This document shows, in pieces, positions 48,131 to 59,616 of a stretch of DNA of 64,000 nucleotides. Location: positions 2,542,001-2,606,000 of the forward strand of contig OX388351.1 in assembly GCA_947579665.1 (NCBI GenBank). The letters run 5' to 3'. Positions within the stretch are counted from its first letter, which is position 1, and the number at the start of each line of letters is the position of its first letter. Under the pieces are notes generated by a model. That model saw only the letters and a program-made list of their open reading frames with translations. It searched no databases and was not told the origin of the DNA. Source of the DNA: Sympetrum striolatum (Eukaryota > Arthropoda > Insecta > Odonata > Libellulidae). The position numbers and the translations under genes are program-made.

Positions 48131-48830
48131 CTCTCACCGAGGTCGTAGTTAGTCGTAGTTAGAAGATATTTCAAATGATCAATCTTTTGTAAGGTATTGA
48201 AAGTTTCGTTCCATTAAATTCGTGAAGGAAGAAGGATGACCTTTGGAAATAACGAAGGTCAGCTCGACAAGGCGGTTGGATGATCCAAAACGCTAAATGA
48301 ATTAAATTAAAATGCCATTCATATAGAAATATCCCTTCATGCCAATGTCCCTAAATAGACAAGCATATATGTCGATTGAATTTTCATTTCCGGGATATTT
48401 AATTTTATTCTGCCTTTCTTTAAATGTAGAAGCATGTTTATTAATTACTGAATTTTATAATCCATGTTATAATTTTAACAAACGTAATCGTAGATCTATT
48501 TCTTTTCTTCCTCATGATTTACCATCAGTTGCGAAGAATTTTAAGACTCAAATGTGACTTCTTATTTTTTGTTTCCTTTTACTATACTGAACGTGTTAAA
48601 TTTGTTGTTGATCATTGTAGTTGAACTGAAAGGGAGAGAGAAAATTTGGTTCACCGTAGGGTTGAGCTGCGTACATACATACATAGTCAATAGATAGATA
48701 TGGTCTTGAAGAGTCTTAGTAGAAACCAATTTACCTTTTTTGATAAATTTGAATGTATAAAAATGTCTTGAAAACGAATTTTGTATAGATTAATTGATCA
48801 AGATAATTTCTACTTGATGCTAAATGGATT

Positions 48831-49728
48831 GGTTCATGGTAGTTAAGTAAGGTTTTTTAAAGGTCCATCCCTAGGCGCCGTTTCTGCAGCTTCATAACAG
48901 TTTTTTTCCCACGACTCAAGCTCGGAGCTGATAAGGGACCTCGACTTATCAACAGATATCAGCATTTATCAAACGAGAGGTAAAGAAAGGCGTGCAGTAC
49001 GATTTGAAAAGTCATAAACAATTGCAATATACAACAATTTGATATCTTCGGCGTGTCCCTCGTCTTAAGACAAGTATATGCGTCTATTGATCTACGATGA
49101 AAATCAAGGTTTTTATGTTTTCTATAGAAATTACCCGGTGAGTTATGGCAACGCTGCATTGCCAGGAGATCCAGAGGCGAGTATTTCATGTATTCGAATG
49201 CGGAAGATATTCATATCCCTTTAATAGTTTGTTATTCATATCCATTTTACATACCAACCCAACCCAACCCATCCCAACCCAACCCAACCCATCCCAACCC
49301 AACCCATCCCAACCCAACCCAACCCATCCCAACCCAACCCAACCCAACCCAACCTAACCCAACCCATCCCAACCCCTCCCAACCCAACCCTCCTGGAAAT
49401 GCAGCATTGCCATAACTCACCAGGTAATTTCTATAGAATTCATAAAAACCCTTAATTTTCATCGTAGAACGTAGATCAAAAGACGCATATACTTGTCTTA
49501 AGGCGAAGGATACGACGGTTATATCAAATTGTTGTATATTGCAATTGTTTATAACTTTTCAAATCGTACTGCACGCCTTTCTTTACCTCTCGTTTGATAA
49601 ATGCTGATATCTGTTGATAAGTCGAGGTCCCTTATTAGCTCCGAGCTCGAGTCGTGGGAAAAAACTGTGATAAAGCTGCAAAAACGGCGCCTAGACCTTT
49701 AAAGAACCTCACAAAACTACCATTCACC
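48831..49728. mobile_element. 898-bp foldback transposon
   Basis: A perfect 8-bp target duplication, AATGGATT, flanks it (48823-48830, 49729-49736). Arms of about 335 bp (48831-49169 and 49393-49728) are inverted copies, starting GGTTCATGGTAGTT and, on the other side, GGTGAATGGTAGTT. The centre is a CCCAA-type array. There is no coding sequence. An 8-bp duplication is used by hAT and P-type elements, but the ends match neither clearly. Confidence 0.85.
49251..49392. repeat. Telomere-like CCCAA / CCCATCCCAA array
   Basis: About 28 tandem units of AACCC with CCATCCC variants lie at the apex of the foldback element. On minus it reads GGGTT and GGGAT units. It resembles TTGGG-type telomere repeats in composition, but sits inside a transposon. 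The repetitive open frames across it are artefacts. Confidence 0.85.
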
Positions 49729-50717
49729 AATGGATTTGTTGAATTACAATGAGAGAGGAATAGTATGTACAAATAAATTTGTTTAAAAAAAGGGACCAGT
49801 AGATCCTCGGCTGGTGAATTTACAATCAGTTTAGGTATAACGCATTTCTCATTACCATAAAATTCAGTAAAATGAAAAGCATAACCTTAAAATTTTCTGA
49901 AAAGGAAAATACAGTGAAACCTGCCTTAAGCGGAACCTGAGTAAAACGGAAACCTGTCTTATCCGGAAAAATATTTTGCTACCGGCGGTCGTAATAGGGT
50001 TTTACATGCATTTGTTACCCTTTGTTAAACGGAAACTGTCAAACGCGGAAATGGAATCGATTACCGGCCACGTGAACCTAGGCTAAGCGGAATTGCAAAA
50101 AGATATTCCAGTTTCGATCTAAATAACTTGAGGTGACTACGAAGATGCAAAGCTTTCCCATGGGAGATGTTATCCTAAATCATGAGCGTTCTGTCCTAAA
50201 TATAATTTCAAGAGCTTCGAAATGGACTAGGGTTCCTTGGTCCCTATGTTTATGAAAGCCGAGACACCAACACACAAATGCAATTAGGATTCTTGGCCAC
50301 TCCTTTTGCAAACCGAGTTATTCCTTATCCATCTCAATTTGCAGACGAATGGCTCTTTATAAACATAACAGAACAAAGGAGTCATTTTTAGCTAATATGT
50401 AGGCGGGCATTTAAATTTTGCCTCTTATATTAGTGAGGATTAAATCTCGGGTAGTTTACGGCGGAAAGGGATAAACATTATTGTGAAGCCTTGCTCGTCT
50501 CTGAAGAAGACGGAATCATTTTCCTACGTGCTGCTGACAGGGTGAGACCACACCAGAGTACCTTAGGGGAACTACTGATTGATTTCTGCAATGCCACGCA
50601 ACATATTAACGCTGAAAATAAACTGGAATTGATCGAGTGCTTTGAACGAAAAGCTTTCCGTAAAGCAGGTAGAAGAGAGGTGTACATGTGGAAAGACGTA
50701 TGTTTATGAAGCAATTA

Positions 50718-50870
50718 TTTTTTTATTTTATTTTTTTTTAACAGTAACAGTAACAATAGACGAACACATATGACCATTCCCTTACCAGAAAAATCTGGTA
50801 GCCGGGATTCAAACCATTGACCTTGGCGTTGGAGCATTAACATGTGGGCATGCTAACCGCGGCCGGTCCA
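50718..50870 (-). mobile_element. tRNA-derived SINE nested in Tigger
   Basis: Read on minus: GCGGTTAGCATGCCCAC (box A-like), GGTTTGAATCCCGGC (box B, 50801-50815), then GTGTTCGTCTATTGTTACTG, shared with the SINE at 47951. It ends in an A-rich tail, seen as T runs at 50718-50740. Confidence 0.65.
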
Positions 50871-51059
50871 AGAAGAAAGAGAAAATGAAGAAAGAGTTTG
50901 AAAGAGGTTGGTCTTAAGAAACGTATTTCTTCATATCCCAAACAACAATAGTTTGCAAACCAACGCACCATAAAATAGTCGTCGTTTCTGTCTATTATTT
51001 TTGGGCCTAAATTTACATTCAAAGAAGAAAACACCTCTCTGCGAATATGAAGAATTAAA

Positions 51060-52800
51060 CAAATTAGTTTGGGACTGGTTTGTGCGAGCAAGATCGAGGA
51101 ATATTCCTTTATCAGGTCCAATAGTGCAAGAAAAGGCATAAGAGTTTGCAGTTTCTTTAGGGATAACTTGATTTTAAGACCGGGACTGGTTTGCTGGAGA
51201 GCTTCAGAGCAAGACACAATATTATATGGAACATATGTATCGGCAATTCGAAAGACGTAGATGTGGTAACCGTAGAGGACTGGAAAGGCAAGGTTCAAGA
51301 ATAAATTAAGACTATTAACCATGTGATATCTACAACGGGGACGAAACCGAATTGTTTTATAGGGTATTGCTGTCTAAAACATTTTGTGTTAAAGGAGAAA
51401 ACTGCAAGGGTTTTTCCTTTTCCAAGTTCTGTTTCTTGAAATTAGTGCATAAATGGAAACAATTATCTTACATTTACGCTTATTCTTTAGAAAGGAAGCA
51501 CTCAAAGGAGCGTTTCATCATTTCCATTTGTGGCTATATGGCTGTGGGAGCTCCTAAAGCATAGTGTCATCCGGAAATCAGCTCGATCACGATGTTTCAG
51601 AAACGTTGCCATTGAGAAGCTACCGATCACATAGATAAAAATCTGATGTGGCCAGCACATGACTTTCTCCATACATAAGATGTAAATATTTATCTACGAC
51701 AGTAATTTCGAACTCTATATTCTATATAAACTTGGTAGATGAGTGATTAATATATATATTATTATCTTTGACGTCACAAACATTATAGATAATGTTTTCC
51801 GGGACATGATCGATGAAAAACGATGAAATTGGCCTTTCCCCCATAGAGTCCAGAGCACCCACATAGTACATAATCAGCAATTTCCGGTTAATCAGTATTT
51901 CACAAGAAACTCCTACACAGTCAGTGATACAAAAATATGTTTCATACAAAAGTTATAGTAAACTTCATTTTCTAAAACGTTTATATATAATAGTATATAC
52001 CTAAATATCATATTTATGGAGATATATTGAAAACCGGAAGTGAGCTTTGATGAATGAAGCTCGACTTCCGGTTAACCGATTTACTCCAAAAACTAATCAA
52101 CTCTGACAGCATACACCACAGTACTATATATGAAGTTTGGTATCGATACGACTAATAGTTTTTACGTTAGAGCGCCCACAAGCACACACACACACACACA
52201 CATACGGACACACACACACACACACACACACATACACACACAGACATCATTCCGAAAATAGTCAAAACGTGTTCTAGGGACCCCAAAACATGTATTTCCG
52301 TTGAAATCTCGAACTCGAATTTTTTCATGAAAACAATACTTTCTCTATACTTCGTATATGGAGAAAGTAAAAATAATAAAAAAGCATAGAACACGGCTTC
52401 GATCATGGAAGAGTAGCTGAAAAGTTTCAACACAGAAACGAAGAGGAAAGAAATACATATCCTCGATAACGCAACCTATCACCCTAAAATTCGCCTTTCG
52501 AATATGGAGCTAGCCTGGTTACCAGCAAACACAACAAGCATCACTCAGCCAATGGATGAGGAGGTACTTAGAACGCTGAAGGCACAAAATAGAAATTACA
52601 TGATGCGATCGTAATTGGCTGCCACAAATACTGCGAATACGGTGCCGGAGGTGATAAAAATATCAGCGTAGGATAAATTGGATTAATTTGACAGTAAAAG
52701 ATAATAAAACATCGACAGCTCAACATTGTTTCGCTAAAGCTGGATTTCTGTCAGCACTGGTCCCCAAGGGAGGTAAAGAAAACAAATTCTATCCAATCAT
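51060..52800 (+). pseudogene. Tigger transposase remnants (CENP-B HTH and DDE)
   Basis: Recognisable pieces in order: LVWDWFVRARSRNIPLSGPI (CENP-B-type helix-turn-helix, 51066-51130), FKTGTG.LESFRARHNI (51173-51230), a DDE-start region with LSKTFCVKGENCKG and KHSKERFIISICG (51361-51540), ILDNATYHPKIRLSNMELAW..NTTSITQPMDEEVLRT (52460-52580, the second conserved D region), and AQHCFAKAGF (52725-52755). Stops and frameshifts separate them, and a LINE tail splits the DDE domain. Confidence 0.75.
51690..52375 (+). mobile_element. Probable LINE 3' tail with (CA)n, nested in Tigger
   Basis: Sequence such as GAAGTTTGGTATCGATACGA, a CA microsatellite at 52176-52245, GACATCATTCCGAAAATAG, and a run ending TATGGAGAAAGTAAAA resembles arthropod RTE-type 3' regions. 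It interrupts the Tigger DDE domain. Limits and family are uncertain. Confidence 0.45.
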
Positions 52801-54321
52801 ATCACCGATCTTCTGACGAGCGATGAAGATGGCTCCATGACAGACACTATAATGGAAGGCAAACCCTGTGAATCCGACGAAGAAGTAAATATAACTGTAA
52901 TATGTGAGGAAACATAAAGTCCTAAAGAGAAATATTGGTTTCTTTGAAAGAATTAGCAGAATGTAGTCTTAACCAAAGTAACGCCGATTTATGTAATATC
53001 TTAAATGAGGCTATCGACAGCGTAAAAAATTGCATTATATAGGGAAAAAAGGATAAACAGACAAAATAACGGATTATATGCGCATTTTATAAATAAATTT
53101 TTATGTTAATTGCTTCAAATAAACAAATTTAACCGCGATGTGATACTGTTCTTTCATTATTCCATAATAATTTCGTCTACATAGAAAATTCGTCTATGTA
53201 TAATTTTAGTAAAACCAGCCTTTTAGGCGACGCATTTTATGGGCGCGATATGCCTTTTAACGGTTTTTTGAAATGTCAGACCCTGGGTTAAGCGGAAAAC
53301 TGTCTTATCCGGAAAAAATATGGCCCCGAGAGATTCCGCTAAACACAGGTTTCACTGTAGTTTAATTGGTGATAAATTCTGTTTAATATCTTAAAGTAAT
53401 CCTTGATTTTATCTAAATTTTGTTTTTGGAACTCAACTTTCAATGTTTAGCTGTATGTCTTCCGTTAGATTATGATGTTTAAGAATTCAGGAATGAATAA
53501 GTTATTTAACGTATTGGTATGCTTCCGACAAAATGCGTGTAAATAATTCTGACCGCATTCGGTTTGAGAGACATTGGATTAACCGCATGACTCACATGAA
53601 ACGAGATCGGACGTTTGGTAACAACGCCGAAAACAAAATGTAAACTGAAGTATCTTAAAAAATAGGGCAGCAGGTTTTGATTTTTCTATTCTGCAGATTA
53701 CCTGTTTTCATTTCAGGAGAAATTTATTCTGAGACATATCCTAAGGGGGATTTATTGGCTTCAACCCAAGAGAACCTCATGTAGACGGAGCCAATGGTGA
53801 ATCATGCTAGACAATGATATTAGATAGAAAAGCACGCAGCATTGCACATTATATCTCGCGTCCATTATCCATGTTCCAGTCTGGGGCCATATTCTGTAAC
53901 TTGTCGTTTTGGAAGCAGTTGGTTCTATTTCAAATCCAACCGACTGGAGAGGAAACCGTGTTCTCTCACCGACTCGGCCTCTAAATCCTGTTCTGTAGCA
54001 TCGTCGGGCAGAAAACTACCAAACCGACTGCCCCCACCCACTTAAAGGGGAAACATCCAGGCATTTCCGAAAGTGACGGTCACGTGCTTCATCTCAACCA
54101 ATGAGAGAGCAAACAAGTAGACAAATGAAGAATGAAACAAGGCGTGTAAAAGCAGATGTAAACATTGATGATATGTATGAAATTTTAGGTAACTAAGATT
54201 TGTTGTTCTCCTTTGTTGATTCCTTACTAAAGTTTTGAAAGAAATCTTACAGGGAAGATATTCATAATTGCATTAGTTAGTTTGTATGGTCTTAAATAGT
54301 TGATGTTTGAATTTAACATAC

Positions 54322-54559
54322 TGCTGCGCCCGACGTAATTTCATGGAAATGCCGCGATCTATTATAAATACGCGACGCGGCCGTTACTAAGGACAATAAT
54401 GGTCGCGAGAGAAAAATAAATAAACAGTTCTGAGTTGTGTTTGTTGTTGAGCGTGTTGATGGAGTAAAGCTTCTGTATTGATTACGATCGGGAATAAAGT
54501 GTTATTTTTTCGGATTACGAGAGTTGAGTAAATTATCCCGAACCCCACGGCTCGTAACA
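54322..54559 (+). repeat. 5' LTR
   Basis: It begins TGCTGCGCCC and ends GGCTCGTAACA. It contains TATAAATA at about 54363 and AATAAA motifs. It is identical to the 3' LTR except ACAGTTCTGAG versus ACAGGCTGAG. Confidence 0.95.
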
Positions 54560-54561
54560 AT

Positions 54562-54579
54562 TTGGTGTCAGAAGTGGGA
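54562..54579 (+). other. Primer-binding site
   Basis: TGGTGTCAGAAGTGGGAT begins 3 bases after the 5' LTR. The TGGTGTCA core complements a tRNA 3' end in ..TGACACCA, probably tRNA-Leu. Confidence 0.7.
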
Positions 54580-54584
54580 TAATT

Positions 54585-55796
54585 ATGCCGATTCTACCGA
54601 AAGATGATACTGATGCGGTTCGCACCAGGAGTCAACACCGCCAACAGGAAGTGAACCAGGGGAGGTTTGGTGATTCTCCGGAACTCATCCGTCAGCAACA
54701 GCAAACGACGGATTCTACCAATTCTGACCCGTCTGGCGTGACATCGGCGATTACACCGCAGGCTCCTGCTCCTGCATTCGACATATCTGCTCTAATGGAG
54801 ATTCTTCAAGAGCAGGCCCGCCGTCAGGAAGAGCAGGCCCACCGTCAGGAAGAACAGGCCCGACAGCTGCAGGAGCAGTTGAAGCTAGATAAGGAGGAGC
54901 AGGCCCGCCGTCAGGAGGAACAAACTCTGCTCATGAAGGACATCCGACACGCTTTTGAGAATGATCTAACCTCTTTAAAGGAGGAAATACTGGAGGCGAA
55001 AAGCCGGATAGACAACACGGAGGTCCAAATATCACTTGTAAAGAAAGATTTGGGATATTTGAAAGCTGGCGAAGGAATTGTTGCTCATTTTGTGACTGCA
55101 TCTCCGGCGCGCGGATTCAAGGTGCCACCATTTGATGGAAGCTCTTCGTGGTCGGCATATCAAATTCAATTCGAAGCCGTCGTTGAAGCCAATGGATGGA
55201 GTGAAGCACAGGCTATGACGGCGCTCAAGCTAGGTCTCCGAGATCAAGCCCTAACGGTACTGGAGGCTCTGGGAAATAAGGCCACCTTTGACCAACTGCT
55301 GGAAGCATTGGAGTCTCGTTACGGCGATGCACACTTAGAGCATGTATGCCGCGCTCAGTTAAAGGATCGTACTCAGCGTAGTGGCGAGAATCTTCAACAG
55401 TGGGCACTAGAAATTGAAAGGCTGGTCCGGAAGGCGTACTACACATCGCCGGTAATTATCGACAAGATTTTGATTCAAGCTTTCGTCGATGGAATACACG
55501 ATCTGGAAGTGAGGGCTGCCGTCAGACTTGGACATCCCAAGACTTTGAGAGATGCTTTGGCCCACGCCCTCGAGGTGGAGGCAGCTCGTCGGGATCATCG
55601 AGCCTACCGCGTCAGGGAGGTGGTAGCAGCACCTAGCCGCGAAAGTCGACAAAGGTTTAGCCCGAGATGCTATGAATGTGGAGAAAAGGGTCACCTAAGG
55701 TCCAGTTGTGCTAAACGTAACACCAAGTGGGAGGATGGAGTCCAAGAAGAATGGATAGGTAGCAAAACTCCCCACCAGCAGCAGGGAAACGAATAA
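54585..55796 (+). CDS. gag: Gypsy Gag polyprotein
   Basis: 403 residues, intact. It has an N-terminal polar Gln-rich region, a long coiled-coil of repeated QARRQEEQ units (residues about 65-125), a capsid-like domain (about 175-330), and one zinc knuckle CYECGEKGHLRSSC (C-x2-C-x4-H-x4-C, residues 362-375). The ATG lies 25 bases after the LTR. It forms the virus-like particle and packages the RNA. A slippery GGGAAAC lies just before the stop. Confidence 0.92.
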   Translation: MPILPKDDTDAVRTRSQHRQQEVNQGRFGDSPELIRQQQQTTDSTNSDPSGVTSAITPQAPAPAFDISALMEILQEQARRQEEQAHRQEEQARQLQEQLKLDKEEQARRQEEQTLLMKDIRHAFENDLTSLKEEILEAKSRIDNTEVQISLVKKDLGYLKAGEGIVAHFVTASPARGFKVPPFDGSSSWSAYQIQFEAVVEANGWSEAQAMTALKLGLRDQALTVLEALGNKATFDQLLEALESRYGDAHLEHVCRAQLKDRTQRSGENLQQWALEIERLVRKAYYTSPVIIDKILIQAFVDGIHDLEVRAAVRLGHPKTLRDALAHALEVEAARRDHRAYRVREVVAAPSRESRQRFSPRCYECGEKGHLRSSCAKRNTKWEDGVQEEWIGSKTPHQQQGNE

Positions 55797-58700
55797 ACGC
55801 CAGGACTGAGGGGCGGGTGCCGGCTGGTTTTGGAAAAGGCCCCAAGGTTTCGATCTCACAAGCCCACGATGGGAACAGCCTGATCATCGTCGGTGAAATT
55901 AATGGAACACCCTGCAAGTTGACATTGGATACTGGAGCTTCACGAACAGTCGTCAGTTCCCATGTTGCCAATCGTCTTCTTGGGGACTCTTTCCGGAACC
56001 GTGACCGAATTCTACTCCTAACAGCAACCGGTCAGCACATACCCGTCCATGGTGAGAGGCGAGTGGAAATGAAACTGGGTGAAAGGATCTTTAGGCATAA
56101 TGTCATCGTGGCCAATATCGTCGATGATTGTATTCTGGGTTTGGATTTCATGAGAGAACACCATTGCGAGATCGATGTGAAACAAGGAATTTTGAAGTGT
56201 GGTACAGAAGAAATCTCCATGGAAGGTGGATCGTCAGGCAATGTCTACTGTCTTAAGAAAACAATCCTGCCTGCTAGATCGGAATCCATAATACCAGTTA
56301 ATTTACCACGGGACCCTGGACGGAAGCAACGATGCATGATCTTAGAAAGAGTGGACACTGACAAACCATGGATGATGGCTCGAACTCTAGTGACGGACAC
56401 AAATACTTCAGCTGTCCGCATACTGAACCTGAGTAATGAAGAACACGTCATCAAAAAGGGAACGTTAATGGGTACTTGCCAAGAAGTAGCGTGGGTGCGA
56501 AGATGCGAAGCATCTACCAACGGCAGTAAACAAAATGGAAGCTTCGATGTGTCACCTTTTCTCGAAGACTGCCGCGAGCATCTGTCTGATAGAGAAGTTA
56601 CATTGGCCAAGAAGACGCTGCTGCGTTATGCCGATATTTTCTCATCGAATAATGCTGATATTGGAAAGACTAATTTGGTTCAGGACAAAATAAATACGGG
56701 CTCTGAGTTACCGATACGCCAACGTCCTAGAAGAGTACCAGTTGCGCGAGAAAAAGAAGTAGAGACCATGATTGAAGAAATGGTGAAGGACGGCGTGATA
56801 GAACCTTCGTCCAGCCCTTGGTGTTCTCCTGTGGTACTCGTAAAGAAAAAGGACGGGACCATGCGTTTTTGTGTAGACTATCGCCGACTGAATCACATTA
56901 CTAGAAAGGACAGCTATCCCCTACCTAGGATTGATGATACTCTGGATACGCTGACAGGGATGAAGTGGTTTACAACCCTGGACTTAAAAAGTGGCTATTG
57001 GCAAGTAGAAATAGACCGTGGAGACAAGGAGAAGACCGCCTTCTCTACAGGAAAGGGCCTATGGCAATTTAAGGTTATACCATTTGGTTTGTGCAACGCA
57101 CCTGCAACGTTTGAGAGACTGATGGAACGAGTACTTACTGGACTGGTTGGAGACGCTTGCCTTGTATATTTGGACGATATCATTATCGTCGGACGCACAT
57201 TTGAAAACCACCTTAAGAACCTGGATAGTGTGCTTGCAAAGATTCGTGCGGCTAACCTAAAATTGAGTCCGAAAAAGTGCTCATTCTTTAAACAGCAAGT
57301 GAGCTTTTTGGGGCACGTTGTTTCGTCAGAAGGAGTGCAGACTGATCCAGAGAAGATTGCTGCTGTCAAGGAATGGCCGATTCCAAAAGACAAGACAGAG
57401 ATCAGAGCATTTTTGGGGTTGTGCTCATATTACCGTCGATTTGTGAAGAACTTCGCTGATATTGCCAAGCGTTTGCACAAGCTTACCGAAGAAAAGCGAG
57501 TATTCTCCTGAGACAAGGACTGCGAAGTTGCTTTCCGGGAATTGAAGAAGCTTCTATGCGACACTCCTATACTTGGGTTTCCGGACACCGAGAATGAGCT
57601 CATTGTAGACACAGACGCAAGTAATACTGGCATCGGCGGAGTATTGTCGCAGCGTAAAGGAGAGCTTGAGGTTGTGATCGCTTATTTCAGCAAATCTTTA
57701 TCGAAGCCGGAGAGGAACTACTGCGTCACAAGAAGGGAACTGCTTGCAGTAGTAAAGTCATTGCAACATTTCAGTAAATACCTGCTAGGACGCAAATTCC
57801 ACCTTCGTACCGACCATGCTGCATTGAACTGGCTACTGCAGTTTAAGAATCCTGAGGGACAAGTGGCTAGATGGATCGAGCAGCTACAAGAGTTTGACTA
57901 CAAAACCGAACATCGTAGTGGAAAATCTCACGGGAATGCGGACGCGCTGTCAAGAAGACCTTGCCCGGAAGACTGCAAGCATTGCATCAGGCAATAAGCA
58001 AAGGAAGTTCTGCCTGTCAGAATGATGAGGACAGATTTAGGCGATGATTGGAAACAAGCGCTACAACAAGCCCAAGAGATAGACAAGGACGTTAAGCCTA
58101 TTGTAGAGTGGAATAAGGCCGGAGCCCTGAAGCCCAAATGGAGTAATGTTGCCGGAATGAGTGCGGCAACCAAGGGTTATTGGGCTCAGTGGGACAGCTT
58201 GGTCATGCAAGACGGAGTATTGTGCCGTAAATGGGAAAATGCTTGAGGAGACCGTAGTCATCTGCAAATGGTAGTCCCTAAAGCCAAGGTACCTGAAGTT
58301 CTACAGCTCTACCATGATGAATGTTCTGGCGGACACATGGGCGTAAAGAAAACTCTATTAAAGATACGAGAGCGATTTTATTGGCTCCATTGCCGAGATG
58401 ACGTGGAAGACTGGTGCCGAAAATGCACAAGCTGTGCAGCGGTAAAAGGACCTCAAACGCGCAGCAGAGGAGCACTGAAGCTGTACAACGTCGGAGCGCC
58501 ATGGGAACGCATAGCAGTAGATATTGCGGGACCGTTCCCTGAGAGTGAATCTGGAAACAAATACTTCATGGTCGTCATGGACTACTTCACAAAATGGCCG
58601 GAAGTTTTCGCAATTCCTAATCAGGAAGCTTCTACAGTAGCGGACAAACTAGTCCACGATGTCTTTTGTCGTTTTGGTGTACCGCTTGAAATTCACAGCG

Positions 58701-59368
58701 ACCAGGGCAGGAATTTCGAATCACAGATATTTCAGGAGGCGTGTCGAGTAATGGGTACCCATAAGACTAGAACTACGTCATATCACCCACAGTCTGATGG
58801 AATGGTCGAAAGATTTAACCAAACGCTGGAAAGATATCTAGCTAAAGTGGTGGAAAACAGGCAAAAGGATTGGGACCGACACATCCAGCCATTTCTCCTG
58901 TCATATCGAAGTGCAGTACACGAGGCTACGAGTATGACTCCTGCTTTCGCGAACTTTGGACGAGAACTGCGATTACCAGCCGATCTCATAACTGGCATCC
59001 CACCGGATTCTCCACAAAGTCTGACAGAATACGCGAGTGACCTGCGAAACAGAATGAATGACGTTTATGAACACATCAGGCAATCAGGTCAGCAAACGTC
59101 TGAAAAGATGAAGACCCGCTATGATAGGAAAATGAACGATCCGGGTTTTAGTGAAGGATCCTTGGTGTGGCTGCATAATCCAGTCCGCAAGAAATGAAAA
59201 TCTCCGAAATTACAAGCAAAATGGAACGGACCATACCGGATTGTGACCAAAATTAATGACCTGACGTACCGGATCCAAAAAGGGCAACGGGGTGCTTCTA
59301 AGATTGTCCATGTTGATCGATTGGCGCGATATTACGGGTGCAACAGTGCTCGAGACGAGCATGTCTAA
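55763..59368 (+). pseudogene. pol: Gypsy Pol polyprotein, four in-frame stops
   Basis: A single reading frame with no frameshift runs to a natural stop at 59366-59368. Protease has DTGA (55928-55939). Reverse transcriptase has LDLKSGYWQVEI and YLDD (57167-57178). RNase H starts with DTDAS near 57610 and includes TDHAALNWLL. Integrase has an H-H-C-C zinc domain (HDECSGGH..CRKCTSC, about 58310-58440) and the catalytic triad D (58520), D (58700), E (58808), a canonical D,D35E. Stops interrupt at 57509-57511 (TGA), 57995-57997 (TAA), 58244-58246 (TGA) and 59195-59197 (TGA). It copies and integrates the element when intact. As it stands the copy could not make full-length Pol without readthrough. 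Confidence 0.92.
55784..55843 (+). promoter_or_regulatory. Programmed -1 frameshift site, gag to pol
   Basis: The heptamer G GGA AAC (55784-55790) is phased correctly on gag codons and followed by GAA TAA. The -1 frame is open from 55763 through pol. GCCAG (55799) can pair with CTGGT (55824), and GGGGC (55810) with GCCCC (55839), about 9 bases downstream. Pol has no ATG start. The heptamer type is established in retroviruses; its use here is inferred. Confidence 0.65.
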
Positions 59369-59379
59369 GGAGGGGGCAG
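59368..59379 (+). other. Polypurine tract
   Basis: AGGAGGGGGCAG directly abuts the TG of the 3' LTR and primes plus-strand DNA synthesis in this class of element. Confidence 0.8.
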
Positions 59380-59616
59380 TGCTGCGCCCGACGTAATTTC
59401 ATGGAAATGCCGCGATCTATTATAAATACGCGACGCGGCCGTTACTAAGGACAATAATGGTCGCGAGAGAAAAATAAATAAACAGGCTGAGTTGTGTTTG
59501 TTGTTGAGCGTGTTGATGGAGTAAAGCTTCTGTATTGATTACGATCGGGAATAAAGTGTTATTTTTTCGGATTACGAGAGTTGAGTAAATTATCCCGAAC
59601 CCCACGGCTCGTAACA
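59380..59616 (+). repeat. 3' LTR
   Basis: 237 bp, same ends as the 5' LTR, followed by the ATAC target duplication. Confidence 0.95.

Larger units (their letters stand above)
49912..53357 (+). mobile_element. Tigger/pogo DNA transposon, decayed, with nested insertions
   Basis: Ends are CAGTGAAACCTGCCTTAAGC (left) and, reverse-complemented, CAGTGAAACCTGTGTTTAGC (right), followed on both sides by CTTATCCGGAAAA motifs. TA flanks each end. These are the classic Tigger ends. Inside are transposase remnants, a minus-strand SINE and a LINE tail with a CA microsatellite. Confidence 0.88.
54322..59616 (+). mobile_element. Complete Ty3/Gypsy LTR retrotransposon
   Basis: 5295 bp with 238/237-bp LTRs, a perfect 4-bp target duplication ATAC (54318-54321, 59617-59620), primer-binding site, gag, pol with protease-RT-RNase H-integrase order (Metaviridae), and a polypurine tract. 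There is no env. The LTRs differ only at one small indel/substitution site, so insertion is young, yet pol has four in-frame stops. Confidence 0.95.

Noticed and set aside
49251..49392. Interstitial telomere array from a chromosome fusion
   Set aside because: It sits exactly between the arms of a foldback transposon with a clean 8-bp target duplication, which explains its presence.
49145..49462. Repetitive open frames (NPTQPNPSQP on plus, GLGWVGLGWV on minus)
   Set aside because: They are translations of the AACCC array, without start context or conservation.
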